From positions 1 to 52,646 of IMG/VR virus record IMGVR_UViG_3300043570_001329: a stretch of DNA of 52,646 nt, one strand, 5' to 3'. Source of the DNA: a virus. The notes below the pieces were generated by a model. It was not told the DNA's origin and did no database searches. It was given only the letters and a program-made list of their open reading frames with translations. This document shows positions 19,127-27,824 of the stretch, piece by piece. The translations under genes were made by a program, and so were the position numbers. How positions within the stretch are numbered: position 1 is the first letter of the stretch; each line of letters starts with the position of its first letter.

Positions 19127-21427
19127 TTAAAATTCCAGTACGAGCTTGACCGTTTCTGTTTGGCCGCCAGTTTTTGTAATTGGTGTGAAGTTCTCAATAT
19201 ATATAACGTCCCCTGAACCATGTATCAGGTCTGCAGGAATAATCCCGGATACTAGGGATTTGGCTGTTGACGTACTTCCATCAATGTAATAATTTGTTGA
19301 TATGTCACTTTGGTTTATAGTTCCTCGTTTATCCACTAACCGAACAACTGTATTATTAGATGAATAGAAATATCCAGTTGCATTCTCAGATTGAGTTACA
19401 AGTTCATCCTCAACAAAGTTTTGGGCTGTCTGAAGGGCAGCAACAACCTTATAAGTTTGGTCAAAGTATGTGGTAGGTTGTGTAACTGACGTACACTCAG
19501 CAACATACGATGTTGTGTTGCCATACAGCAAACTTACGGACGAGTTACCAACTACAAAAAAGCCATACGCATTTGTCAGCTTAACTACAGAATCGTTTGC
19601 TGCGTACACAGTACCACGTGCAGTAATTGTTCTTTCGGTGCTCAGCACAGCTGTAGCTATTGCCGTTTGCCCCGTCAACGAATGTCCGGTTTCTCCAGGT
19701 GAAGATCCAGCCGTTATATCAATAGCTGATCCGTTAAGAGTTGAAGAGAGTTTTACACCCGTAGAGTTTGCAGACACCACATAGTAGCTAGTATTATTTG
19801 CTAACCCCGATATGACAGTATTACCAGTGGCTACAAGATATTTCACATAATCGTTGTTTTGAAACTTATTATTGGATACTATAATAAAATCATCAGGGGT
19901 GGATGTACCACTGTATGAGTTGAACGAGTATGCTGCTGGAGCTGATACGGTGACTGATGGGATAACGTATCCGGCACCACCATTGGTTAGACTTATGGTT
20001 GATATTCTTCCCGATGAATTTGCAACAGCTACTGCGGTTGCGGAATTAGAGCTGGTACCAGTTATGGTCACCACTGCATTAGCCGTATATCCAGATCCCG
20101 GACTAGTAACCACAATACCAGCAATTGCTGCTCCCGAACCCTGAGTGACCTCCTCATCATCCGAAAAAGTACCGGTCGACCCAGTTATTGATAATACAAC
20201 GTTTGCAAAAGCTGGATCTTTAATAATTCCAACACTTCTAAAATCATTCTCATCAATTACCTTATTACCTGACAACGCACTATCAAACTCAACACTAATT
20301 CCAGCATATTTACCACCAAGCTCAGCAGCGGCGTTACTACCATGTCCACCCTTGGGACTGATAATGACTTTTGCTGTTGCAGTATTTGCCGTTATAGCTG
20401 TAGCTGTAGCTACATTGACTATGCCAGTATTGCCTGTAATAGTTACTGTGGCATATGTATAATTAACTCCTCTGTTTACAATCTCAACTTTGTGTATGGT
20501 ATTGCTGGAAGCATTTACAATAGCCCGAGCTTTAGCGCCAGAACCATCTCCTGTTATTGTAACTAAAGGAGTAATTTCATATGTGGATGCCGTAGTAGGA
20601 AGTCCTGATGCATCAAATTCACTATCAACGTATACTCTTCTTGCCGAACCCGCAACAGTATATCCGGTTATTAATCTTTGTTGCCCACTTCCAGCTCCAC
20701 TAGTAATTTTCAATGCACTATTAACGTAAAAATTTGAGTTAGATGATGCGGTTGATTCAATAGCATACACTAGTGGATTACCACCTACTCTTACTTCTTG
20801 AAACGATCCATTAGTGTAGGATGCGTAAGAACTTCCTGGTGAAACTACTTGAATATTATCTATAGATCCACTAGCCGAGTTACCTACCACATTAGCATTA
20901 ACAAAAACTGGTAGATGACTTTGAGTTGCAAATTTACTATACTGGGTTGGGGTAACCGAGTACATATACTTCCACTGGTACCCATCAGAGGTGAAGTAGA
21001 AATCATCATCCGCTTCTGTAGCAGTGGATAGTGGTTGGTCGGTAGAAGCAATTCCTCCCGCATTATCTAGACACTTAAACACACCGTAGCTTGACCCCTC
21101 ATCAGACATCACATAGAAAGCTGACTCAAAGAGAGAGTTGCTATCGTGAGAATATTTTGTATAGATTGACCCACTCTCCCAATCATGTCTTGGACACATA
21201 GCAACTACATCGTTAGCAGTTATTCTCTTACCATATATCATATTATCGTGTGCATCCATGCTAGTGGTCTGCACATTATCATACAACACTGGGGGAGTTG
21301 AGTCGCTGGTAAACGGTCGAGGATTGCCTACAAAAAAATAGTATATGTTGAACCCAGGTTCTGTAAATGACTCGATAAAGTTCTCAACGTTAAACAGTTT
21401 AAGGTTGTTTGTTATAAGTTTGCTCAT
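19127..21427 (-). CDS. gp8: Baseplate wedge protein gp8-like, enlarged (766 aa)
   Basis: Both ends match T4 gp8 as I recall it. The N-terminal part has YYFFVGNPRPF (T4 IFITFGRSEPW), CPRHDWESGS (T4 IPRRDW), YGVFKCLDN (T4 WLVYRCLD) and DGYQWKYMYSV (T4 DGYVWEYLFEI). The last 30 residues, GDVIYIENFTPITKTGGQTE, match T4 GEMIYMENRPPI. T4 gp8 is 334 residues; here about 430 extra residues are inserted in the middle, built of GSGYTANAVVTITG-like repeats. gp8 forms a dimer in the baseplate wedge with gp6, gp7 and gp10. The gene overlaps gp7-like by 4 nt, T4 order preserved. Confidence 0.8.
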   Translation of the reverse strand: MSKLITNNLKLFNVENFIESFTEPGFNIYYFFVGNPRPFTSDSTPPVLYDNVQTTSMDAHDNMIYGKRITANDVVAMCPRHDWESGSIYTKYSHDSNSLFESAFYVMSDEGSSYGVFKCLDNAGGIASTDQPLSTATEADDDFYFTSDGYQWKYMYSVTPTQYSKFATQSHLPVFVNANVVGNSASGSIDNIQVVSPGSSYASYTNGSFQEVRVGGNPLVYAIESTASSNSNFYVNSALKITSGAGSGQQRLITGYTVAGSARRVYVDSEFDASGLPTTASTYEITPLVTITGDGSGAKARAIVNASSNTIHKVEIVNRGVNYTYATVTITGNTGIVNVATATAITANTATAKVIISPKGGHGSNAAAELGGKYAGISVEFDSALSGNKVIDENDFRSVGIIKDPAFANVVLSITGSTGTFSDDEEVTQGSGAAIAGIVVTSPGSGYTANAVVTITGTSSNSATAVAVANSSGRISTISLTNGGAGYVIPSVTVSAPAAYSFNSYSGTSTPDDFIIVSNNKFQNNDYVKYLVATGNTVISGLANNTSYYVVSANSTGVKLSSTLNGSAIDITAGSSPGETGHSLTGQTAIATAVLSTERTITARGTVYAANDSVVKLTNAYGFFVVGNSSVSLLYGNTTSYVAECTSVTQPTTYFDQTYKVVAALQTAQNFVEDELVTQSENATGYFYSSNNTVVRLVDKRGTINQSDISTNYYIDGSTSTAKSLVSGIIPADLIHGSGDVIYIENFTPITKTGGQTETVKLVLEF

Positions 21428-24400
21428 ATGATTATGTCTAAGGTTGCAGATGTTACTGTGACGGTTGCGGTTGACACTTTAATAATATTGCCAAAAAGCT
21501 TTGTTCCAGCTACGTGACAAAGTTGTTTGAGTGTTTCTCCGTACACTTCTAGAGGAATACTTGTTTTCACTTGATATGAATACGATTGATAAAAATCCCC
21601 ATCGTGAATGTATTTATCATCGTTCAAGAATCCTCTTGTTGATTTAAAATACCCTTCACCAACTCCCTGATTGATTAAATTGGCATACCCAGTAGCAATA
21701 TACTCACTAGATGGTTTTGATATTGTTATAGTCTCCCCATTCTCATAAGCATATCCAGAATCTATCACTGCCATGGATATGATTGATCCATTAACACTGC
21801 TAGTATCAGCATATACAACTGCATTATTACCCATTGACTGGGTACTTTCAATTTGTGTCACACCAGTCACGTTTGCCGTTGCACCGGATGTTGTTCCTGA
21901 GATTACTACATTAGCAGTAAATGACTGATTAAATGTCTTACGTTTGAGATTAATGAAATCCAAACCTGTATTGATAACACTTCCTCTTGAGATTGCAAGC
22001 TGAGTATTAGATACTGCCGTGTTTACAATGAACCGGGTACCGCTAGACATTCCAACAACCACGTTGGACACCAGCGAATAAGCGTTAGATGAAATTGCAA
22101 CACCGTTAGATGTAAGACTCATTCTGGTATTATTAGATATAGAGTCCACTTTAAATACTAAAGTATTACTTGAAAACTTAATGAAATCCCCACTTGCTAG
22201 TTCGGAAGTGAACAGAGTACCAGCTCCATTGACTTGGGGACTTGTAGAGTTACATGATACTGTGCCAGATAACGCAGATCCTATAGCCGAGTTGACAAAC
22301 CCATTTTCTGTTTTTATTAGTAATAAACTACTGTTTGAAGTAATAACCTCTCCGTAAGCATTTGAAGTTGAGTTTATTACTTGGGTAGCAGTCTCACCAA
22401 CAACTAAACTACTAACAGAACCATATACACTTAGGGTGTATGAATTGGATGAGAGAGATTGCACAATCTCTTCCCCCTCAATAAAAACTCCAACCTGATT
22501 AGAGGTTTCCACGTGCAGATCTTTTCTTCCAAAGCTAGCAATTGGAGCATCTCGCACTTGAACAATTGGATCTATATTGTAGCTGGATCCGGGATTGACA
22601 TTTGCTAATGACGCAATTGTACCAATTTCATAGCTATCTCTAGTGAGCGCTAGATTCAGGATAGTGCTTACGTTACCAGTTAGTAGTTTTGGAAATCCGT
22701 ATTTCAAAACGGATAATGGAATTGATAGATAGGCTCCATTAGTAACAGCATACTGATTAGCAACACGTAGTATACCATTTGTTGTAAGATTTAATATAGT
22801 GTTATTGCTTATAGTATTAACTTGGAAAACTTGAGTGTTACCAAGGAATTTAATATGTGCACCAGGATACAACTCAGTAGTAAATAATGTGCTAACTCCG
22901 TTCACTTGCGGGCTAGTAGTATTGGCTGATATTGTTCCTGTCAGTGTAACAGTAGCAATAGAGTTGTTACCACCAACCCTATCAGTATTGAGGTAAACCG
23001 TTTCTTCATCAGTCAAACTACCAATACTAAAAGCTGCGCCAGTACCGGTACTTACAAATGAGACATTGGCATACACATTAGAAGTTTCACCGTATATGAA
23101 GTTGTGGCCATTAGGAGTGAACTCATTAACAACATTGCTAAATCCAATAGCACCACCATTAGCCCCGACAACAACTCCGTAAGCTGTCTTGTTAGTGTAT
23201 CCGCTGATAAGAGCAGCGGACCCTGCAATTCGATCAGCATCTGCAAAACTACCTGTATCAACTGTAACTAATAGACTACCATTGGCCACAACCACTGTAT
23301 TGGCGTCCACATTTGGACCTGATGATGTGAGTGTCAAATGTGTGCCATTGGTTATTGATAAAACTTGAAAGGAGGCAGTACACGCTTGAAACTTGATATA
23401 ATCGTTATTGGCTAGTTGATTGAGAAAACTGGTATTGGACCCAACAACAACTGCTGATGATGAATTTGCTGTAGCAGTACCAGTAATTGGAGTCTGAGTC
23501 TTACCAACAATATTTCCTGTAGCAACATTAGCTGTTGAATTGGCGCCAGTTATCAACTGTCCATACGAAAATTCAGTGTTAGAAGAATCAAAGGCTATGT
23601 TAGCAAGTGGTTGATAAACATACTCGTCAATTAAGAAGTCTGTGATCAGAGGATTTGCGGATGTTATATTGCGTACTAAAACCGTTTTCTCCGAGACAAT
23701 AGGCTGCGTCAAAAGTCTGTATCCAGTACCACCGTTGGCTAGAGTAAAGAATACCTTTCCAGTAGATTGCGCAGTATTACTGATTAGTCCCTTAGCATTC
23801 TTACCTCTTGCATCAGAACTAATATCAACCACATCCCCAACTTCAAACCCCCTGCTAGAATCTATAATGGTTACGTTGGTCAGTGAACCAATAATTCGTG
23901 GACATTGCGCAAGACTACCATCATTAGTTATAATTTCGTCAAGCTGAAAATTACCACTCACGTTGGAAAGATATACTACGTCAAAATACTTTCCGTTTAA
24001 AGATTTTCTATTGACTCCTTCAACAAAAGCGGTTGCTCCCGAAGCCGATCCAACTATTTGCTTACCCACAAAAGAGCTAGTCTTTGAAGATATAGCTACC
24101 TCAAGATACACAGGAACATACCACTCCCCGTCAGATGCCTTTAAAACATCTTCTGACGGGCGATACACGTCCACATCAGATACGTTGTACAGATTGTTTA
24201 AGAATAGTTTTAACCCTCTTTCTGACCCCTTTGATGTGTATAGATCGCTGGCATGCTTTACTTCAAACCTGGTTTGGGCCAGGTTGATAACAGATCCATT
24301 TAAATATTTGGTTTTGTAGTATTCAAGAAACTCTTCTATTGTGGTGTCAATATCGCCGTAATTTAGCAAGTTTCTGGTGAAGTGACCTACATTGTTGGTC

Positions 24401-24519
24401 TGCAGTGTCCAGTCATAGTATTCTGCCACAAAGTCTATGAAGTTGTTCCCCTGCTCCCTGTAAAATTCCGGGAACTGGTTTTTAACAAATAATGTGATAT
24501 TGTCTTCTATTTTTTTCAT
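21424..24519 (-). CDS. gp7: Baseplate wedge protein gp7-like (1031 aa)
   Basis: Residues about 1-190 resemble the C-terminal half of T4 gp7 as recalled: FPEFYREQGNNFIDFVAEYY (T4 DSNFEAFCEAYIQYLSDGY), then DLYTSKGSERGLKLFLNNLYNV (T4 DFYSTKGIEASYKFLFKVLYNE), then SFVGKQIVGSASGATAFVEGV (T4 LVGQTIYTATGRCNVTYIE). The end (SYQVKTSIPLEVYGETLKQLCHVAGTKLFG) parallels T4 SYYVMKIKSNLP...FVHPVGFGF. The N-terminal half of T4 gp7 is absent; instead the middle carries three copies of a 55-residue module. Position between gp6 and gp8 agrees. gp7 links hub and wedge in the baseplate. Confidence 0.7.
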   Translation of the reverse strand: MKKIEDNITLFVKNQFPEFYREQGNNFIDFVAEYYDWTLQTNNVGHFTRNLLNYGDIDTTIEEFLEYYKTKYLNGSVINLAQTRFEVKHASDLYTSKGSERGLKLFLNNLYNVSDVDVYRPSEDVLKASDGEWYVPVYLEVAISSKTSSFVGKQIVGSASGATAFVEGVNRKSLNGKYFDVVYLSNVSGNFQLDEIITNDGSLAQCPRIIGSLTNVTIIDSSRGFEVGDVVDISSDARGKNAKGLISNTAQSTGKVFFTLANGGTGYRLLTQPIVSEKTVLVRNITSANPLITDFLIDEYVYQPLANIAFDSSNTEFSYGQLITGANSTANVATGNIVGKTQTPITGTATANSSSAVVVGSNTSFLNQLANNDYIKFQACTASFQVLSITNGTHLTLTSSGPNVDANTVVVANGSLLVTVDTGSFADADRIAGSAALISGYTNKTAYGVVVGANGGAIGFSNVVNEFTPNGHNFIYGETSNVYANVSFVSTGTGAAFSIGSLTDEETVYLNTDRVGGNNSIATVTLTGTISANTTSPQVNGVSTLFTTELYPGAHIKFLGNTQVFQVNTISNNTILNLTTNGILRVANQYAVTNGAYLSIPLSVLKYGFPKLLTGNVSTILNLALTRDSYEIGTIASLANVNPGSSYNIDPIVQVRDAPIASFGRKDLHVETSNQVGVFIEGEEIVQSLSSNSYTLSVYGSVSSLVVGETATQVINSTSNAYGEVITSNSSLLLIKTENGFVNSAIGSALSGTVSCNSTSPQVNGAGTLFTSELASGDFIKFSSNTLVFKVDSISNNTRMSLTSNGVAISSNAYSLVSNVVVGMSSGTRFIVNTAVSNTQLAISRGSVINTGLDFINLKRKTFNQSFTANVVISGTTSGATANVTGVTQIESTQSMGNNAVVYADTSSVNGSIISMAVIDSGYAYENGETITISKPSSEYIATGYANLINQGVGEGYFKSTRGFLNDDKYIHDGDFYQSYSYQVKTSIPLEVYGETLKQLCHVAGTKLFGNIIKVSTATVTVTSATLDIII
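21611..21618 (-). promoter_or_regulatory. Possible late promoter, GATAAATA
   Basis: Minus-strand GATAAATA in the 3' part of the gp7-like gene, about 184 nt before gp8-like. A single octamer match in AT-rich coding sequence; weak evidence. Confidence 0.2.
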
Positions 24520-26303
24520 TTAGTACTTGCTACCATATTGACTGATACATCAAAAGGGTTAATAACCAGTATCTTATCTAGATCAACACTATAATCTTGC
24601 TTAATAGGTTTAATTATAAACTTAATACCACTTCCGTCATAACTGGATACCTTGAGGTTGGATATAACAACTGATCCAGTAGTGTAATCTATAGTCCCAA
24701 CTTTTTTAAGTTCAATATGCTCAGTAGTAGTCACTTTTACTACTCTGATATTACCATTACCATCATCCTCTAGTTGGCAGGATAAACCATCCGAAATAAA
24801 GGAAGTGGAGTAAACGCCTCTATCAGATGCTATAGGGTGAGATATTGATGTTGGGGTGGTATTCAGCACCTCGGTGTTGAAGCTAAATTCAAAACTAGTA
24901 TTTGATCCTATGGAAGGTACAAGTTTAAAGTACGGGCGAATAACTGTATCGTTATTCAGTATGGAAGGATCACTATCGTCAATCTCTTTGAGGAACTTGC
25001 TGAACTTAATCTCACTGTTAAAGTCATTCAAATAGGTATCATTATAGGTATTGATTGCTACACGAACTTTGGTCTTGATCTCGTCCTCTGATAAATTGGT
25101 AGAGTTGTAGTTATATACTACAGAGCTATCTACAAGTAGGTACACGAAGATTGGGTTCACTATTTCTACAGAGAATCCTAGTGGAGTTTTATCACTCAGA
25201 TACCTCTTGTATATTTGCTTTTTAATATCTGGAACTCCATCAGTATCGCTTGTATCTAATGCAATTATAACTCTACCATACTGTGGAGGGTCGACCTTCT
25301 CCCCTCCATACACTGACATAGCTACAATTTCTGGAAACTCTCTAAGCAGTAAAGTTTTATAGTCGTTTTCCGTTATGGCACGTTCTTGAGTTTGAAAGCT
25401 CCTTGGAGCGTTAAACTTTATGGATGCGTCAGTTTCTGATACCGCACCCGATATGGCTCCAGTGTTTATATTGACTGCCACATTCGAATGACCATCAATA
25501 GCGCTGTTGTTCACAAAAGTGTCAGCTCCATTAGGCAACTCTCCGTTACAGCTTCTGTACGTAACATCTACAACTGCTCCATTACGTACATCTCTACCAT
25601 ACACATCGTTTCCAAAAACCAGCTCGTATTGATTGTTTTCTGCGGGCTGCATAAAGAATATTTGGCTGTTTGAGGTAGCACCAAACAAAGAGTAGGCTTG
25701 CATATAACTGTACACGTTAGCGCCGCTATTTTCAGTAACCACCACTTCAATACTGGTGGTATCAATATTAGGATTTGTCAACACAAATCTTTGGTTGTCA
25801 ATGATAGTATTTTTTACGAAAGTGTCAGTAACATAGCTACCTTCATAAATTGTTACGTTATTTGCATGGAACACCCCGTTGTTACTAGTAGTAACTGCAA
25901 TTGCTCCATCCGTTACAAAATTAAAGTTGTTAGCTCCAATCCGGGCAGTAAAACTAGTTTTTGATGGGATTATTACAGTGCTTGTAGAAGTAGATGGTGT
26001 TATAGTAATGTTGACATTAGCAAAGGCCGATCTGAACGATCGAGGCATATAATTTAATTCTTTAGCATGAGATACTATACTGTCCCTAAGTTGAGCTGTG
26101 TCTAAGAACATCTCACTAGCTACCATATTGAGGTAGAAGGAATTCAGGTATGTGTTGTACGATAAAACATCTAGCAACACATTTAGATTAGATCCCTCAA
26201 AATCATAGTCTCGGAACTTTGTCTGAGAACTTAGATATGTTTTGAGTGATTCTTTAAACGCGTTAAAATCCAGATCTACCAGATTAATTGAAGAATTTGC
26301 CAT
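24516..26303 (-). CDS. gp6: Baseplate wedge subunit gp6 (595 aa)
   Basis: N-terminus DLDFNAFKESLKTYLSSQTKF, FRDYDFEGSNLNVLLDVLSYN and LNSFYLNMVASEMFLDTAQLR is the signature of T4 gp6/J-type baseplate wedge proteins, with HAKELNYMPRSFRSAFANV next. The middle has the ENDYKTLLLREFPEI motif typical of gpJ-like domains. Length (T4: 660) and position beside gp25 fit. gp6 forms the wedge ring that dimerises around the hub and holds gp25 and gp53. It overlaps gp7-like by 4 nt. A putative late promoter lies 49 nt upstream. Confidence 0.95.
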   Translation of the reverse strand: MANSSINLVDLDFNAFKESLKTYLSSQTKFRDYDFEGSNLNVLLDVLSYNTYLNSFYLNMVASEMFLDTAQLRDSIVSHAKELNYMPRSFRSAFANVNITITPSTSTSTVIIPSKTSFTARIGANNFNFVTDGAIAVTTSNNGVFHANNVTIYEGSYVTDTFVKNTIIDNQRFVLTNPNIDTTSIEVVVTENSGANVYSYMQAYSLFGATSNSQIFFMQPAENNQYELVFGNDVYGRDVRNGAVVDVTYRSCNGELPNGADTFVNNSAIDGHSNVAVNINTGAISGAVSETDASIKFNAPRSFQTQERAITENDYKTLLLREFPEIVAMSVYGGEKVDPPQYGRVIIALDTSDTDGVPDIKKQIYKRYLSDKTPLGFSVEIVNPIFVYLLVDSSVVYNYNSTNLSEDEIKTKVRVAINTYNDTYLNDFNSEIKFSKFLKEIDDSDPSILNNDTVIRPYFKLVPSIGSNTSFEFSFNTEVLNTTPTSISHPIASDRGVYSTSFISDGLSCQLEDDGNGNIRVVKVTTTEHIELKKVGTIDYTTGSVVISNLKVSSYDGSGIKFIIKPIKQDYSVDLDKILVINPFDVSVNMVASTK

Positions 26304-26304
26304 T

Positions 26305-26733
26305 TTATCTTAGCTTTGTAAGGAGGAAACTAATAGAGAGAGTTTCTGGATTATTTATTGTGGTGAAAAATATAAAGAGCTCAACAGAGTGAGCATCCTG
26401 AGATTCATTAACTGTTATATTAATGGTTTTTATTCGGGGTTCAAAATTCTCCACAGCAGTACGAATTTCAGTTTGAAGGGTATCAGAGGTAAATTGAGAA
26501 AAGTTTTCAAAAAGTAGACCTTGAACATTGCACCCAAACTCAGGAAAAAAAGGACGTTCTCCTTTTCTGGTGAAGATGATATTCTTTAGTGAGGATATAA
26601 TGGCATCCTCGTCAGTTAACCGAGCCAGATCCCCAGAACCATAATTCCGATTAAAATTTAAATAGAAATCACTATACCGCTCCGAGCGAAGCTGGGTAGC
26701 TGTAAATTTATCTGCATAAGATACACTTGCCAT
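26305..26733 (-). CDS. gp25: Baseplate wedge subunit gp25 (142 aa)
   Basis: Contains FTRKGERPFFPEFGCNVQGLLFENF, the core of the gp25/lysozyme-like (GPW_gp25) family, and the conserved EPR motif in NFEPRIKTINITVNE near the C-terminus. T4 gp25 is 132 residues. gp25 joins gp6 in the wedge and starts the sheath. SD is TAGGGGAT before the ATG. It abuts the PAAR gene (stop and start adjacent). Confidence 0.95.
   Translation of the reverse strand: MASVSYADKFTATQLRSERYSDFYLNFNRNYGSGDLARLTDEDAIISSLKNIIFTRKGERPFFPEFGCNVQGLLFENFSQFTSDTLQTEIRTAVENFEPRIKTINITVNESQDAHSVELFIFFTTINNPETLSISFLLTKLR
26352..26359 (-). promoter_or_regulatory. Possible late promoter, AATAAATA
   Basis: Minus-strand AATAAATA within the gp25 gene, 49 nt upstream of gp6. 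Spacing matches the better-supported late promoters at 6742 and 10817, which are 58 and 43 nt from their genes. Confidence 0.4.
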
Positions 26734-27024
26734 TTAATCCCCTACAAAAACATTACCTGACCCACCAACAGCAGATGGACTGCAATGAGCTCCACCTGGA
26801 TCTGGACACAGTGCGTCAGGGGCGGCTGAGTCGTTATTATTACAAACAGCAATTCCACCAATATACACAGCATTGGTTGCAGCTGATAATGCCCCTCCAC
26901 CGTGGGAGTTTGGATCCCCATTTACTGACCACAAGAGACCATTTACAAACACGCTTTTACCTTGAGCGGATACCGTAGCAGCACCGCACGACCTGGAGTC
27001 AGTATCTCTATGAACTGATGGCAT
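26734..27024 (-). CDS. gp5.4: PAAR-type spike tip protein (96 aa)
   Basis: Glycine-rich, short, beginning MPSVHRDTDS, with NGLLWSVNGDPNSHGGGAL and AVYIGGIAVCNNNDSAA, CPDPGGAHC. Histidine and cysteine residues (His5, CPD, HCS) are placed to bind a metal ion as in PAAR cone proteins. T4 gp5.4 (97 residues) has this role, sharpening the gp5 needle that pierces the outer membrane. It follows the spike gene with a 1-nt TAATG overlap. Confidence 0.85.
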   Translation of the reverse strand: MPSVHRDTDSRSCGAATVSAQGKSVFVNGLLWSVNGDPNSHGGGALSAATNAVYIGGIAVCNNNDSAAPDALCPDPGGAHCSPSAVGGSGNVFVGD

Positions 27025-27824
27025 TATGGATTAAAATCTATTCTAGGAGCTTTGAACAACATATTTCCTTTTGATTCCACAGTGTATGTACCATCAACCA
27101 TCATATTAACATTGCCTATTACTCTTACATCCATGTTTCCACCAATGTACACTTGATTATCCTTCACAGTAATATCGCATCGTTTATCGACGGTCTTAAT
27201 AACTGTGCGCCCATCCTTGTCTATCTCAACATACGTGCCAGAGCGATGCATTATATGAATTCGCTCGTTAGCAGTAGTATCATCAATCTCAATCAGGTGA
27301 CCTGATTCTGTTCTGATACTTTTATTATATGGATATTTAGCTCCATACGGAGAAGGAGGTTCACCAATAAATGGTGCATTTGCTTTAACCTCTTTGCCTC
27401 TCTTAAACGACTCCACAGGGTTTTGTTCGTATCCAGCTTTGGGGATCTCATTATCTTCTGCTTCCCCTACAAGCGCAGCTAACGATCCTAATACTACAGG
27501 AATTTGACACTCATTACCATCCACAAAAAAGCCAAATACTGTAGAACCAACCATTGTTCCTAGTGGTGTAATGCCTACCCCGTCTTTGCCAAGATCGTTA
27601 CCATAATCTTTTATGATTCCTGCGCTGAATATAGAATTTACACAACTTGCCCATGGCAGGTGCTCGGTAGGAACTTTTACTTTATCTGGTTCACCACTGG
27701 TGCTGAATGGATGCACGTTGTATATTCTTACACGGAGTCTACCCATTTTCTTAGGATCATCTCTATCCTCGACCACGCCCACAAACCATCGAAATCCCTC
27801 TTCGCCAATTACCCCTGTAGTCAT
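27024..27824 (-). CDS. gp5: Central spike gp5-like, without lysozyme domain (266 aa)
   Basis: Residues about 10-130 form the OB-fold of gp5/VgrG spikes (FVGVVEDRDDPKKMGRLRVRI, LPWASCVNSI, GTMVGSTVFGFFVDGNECQIPVVLGS). Residues 160-266 are the start of the needle: SGHLIEIDDTTANERIHIMH, VEIDKDGRTVIKTVDKR and short beta-helix repeats ending FNP. T4 gp5 is 575 residues and has a lysozyme domain between these parts; here only a 30-residue linker stands there. The peptidoglycan-cutting role may have moved to the hub protein at 33843-36533. Coupled to gp27-like by a 4-nt overlap. Confidence 0.85.
   Translation of the reverse strand: MTTGVIGEEGFRWFVGVVEDRDDPKKMGRLRVRIYNVHPFSTSGEPDKVKVPTEHLPWASCVNSIFSAGIIKDYGNDLGKDGVGITPLGTMVGSTVFGFFVDGNECQIPVVLGSLAALVGEAEDNEIPKAGYEQNPVESFKRGKEVKANAPFIGEPPSPYGAKYPYNKSIRTESGHLIEIDDTTANERIHIMHRSGTYVEIDKDGRTVIKTVDKRCDITVKDNQVYIGGNMDVRVIGNVNMMVDGTYTVESKGNMLFKAPRIDFNP

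Noticed and set aside
27024-27824. Lysozyme domain in the gp5-like protein
   Set aside because: Only a linker of about 30 residues lies between OB-fold and needle; no lysozyme motif.
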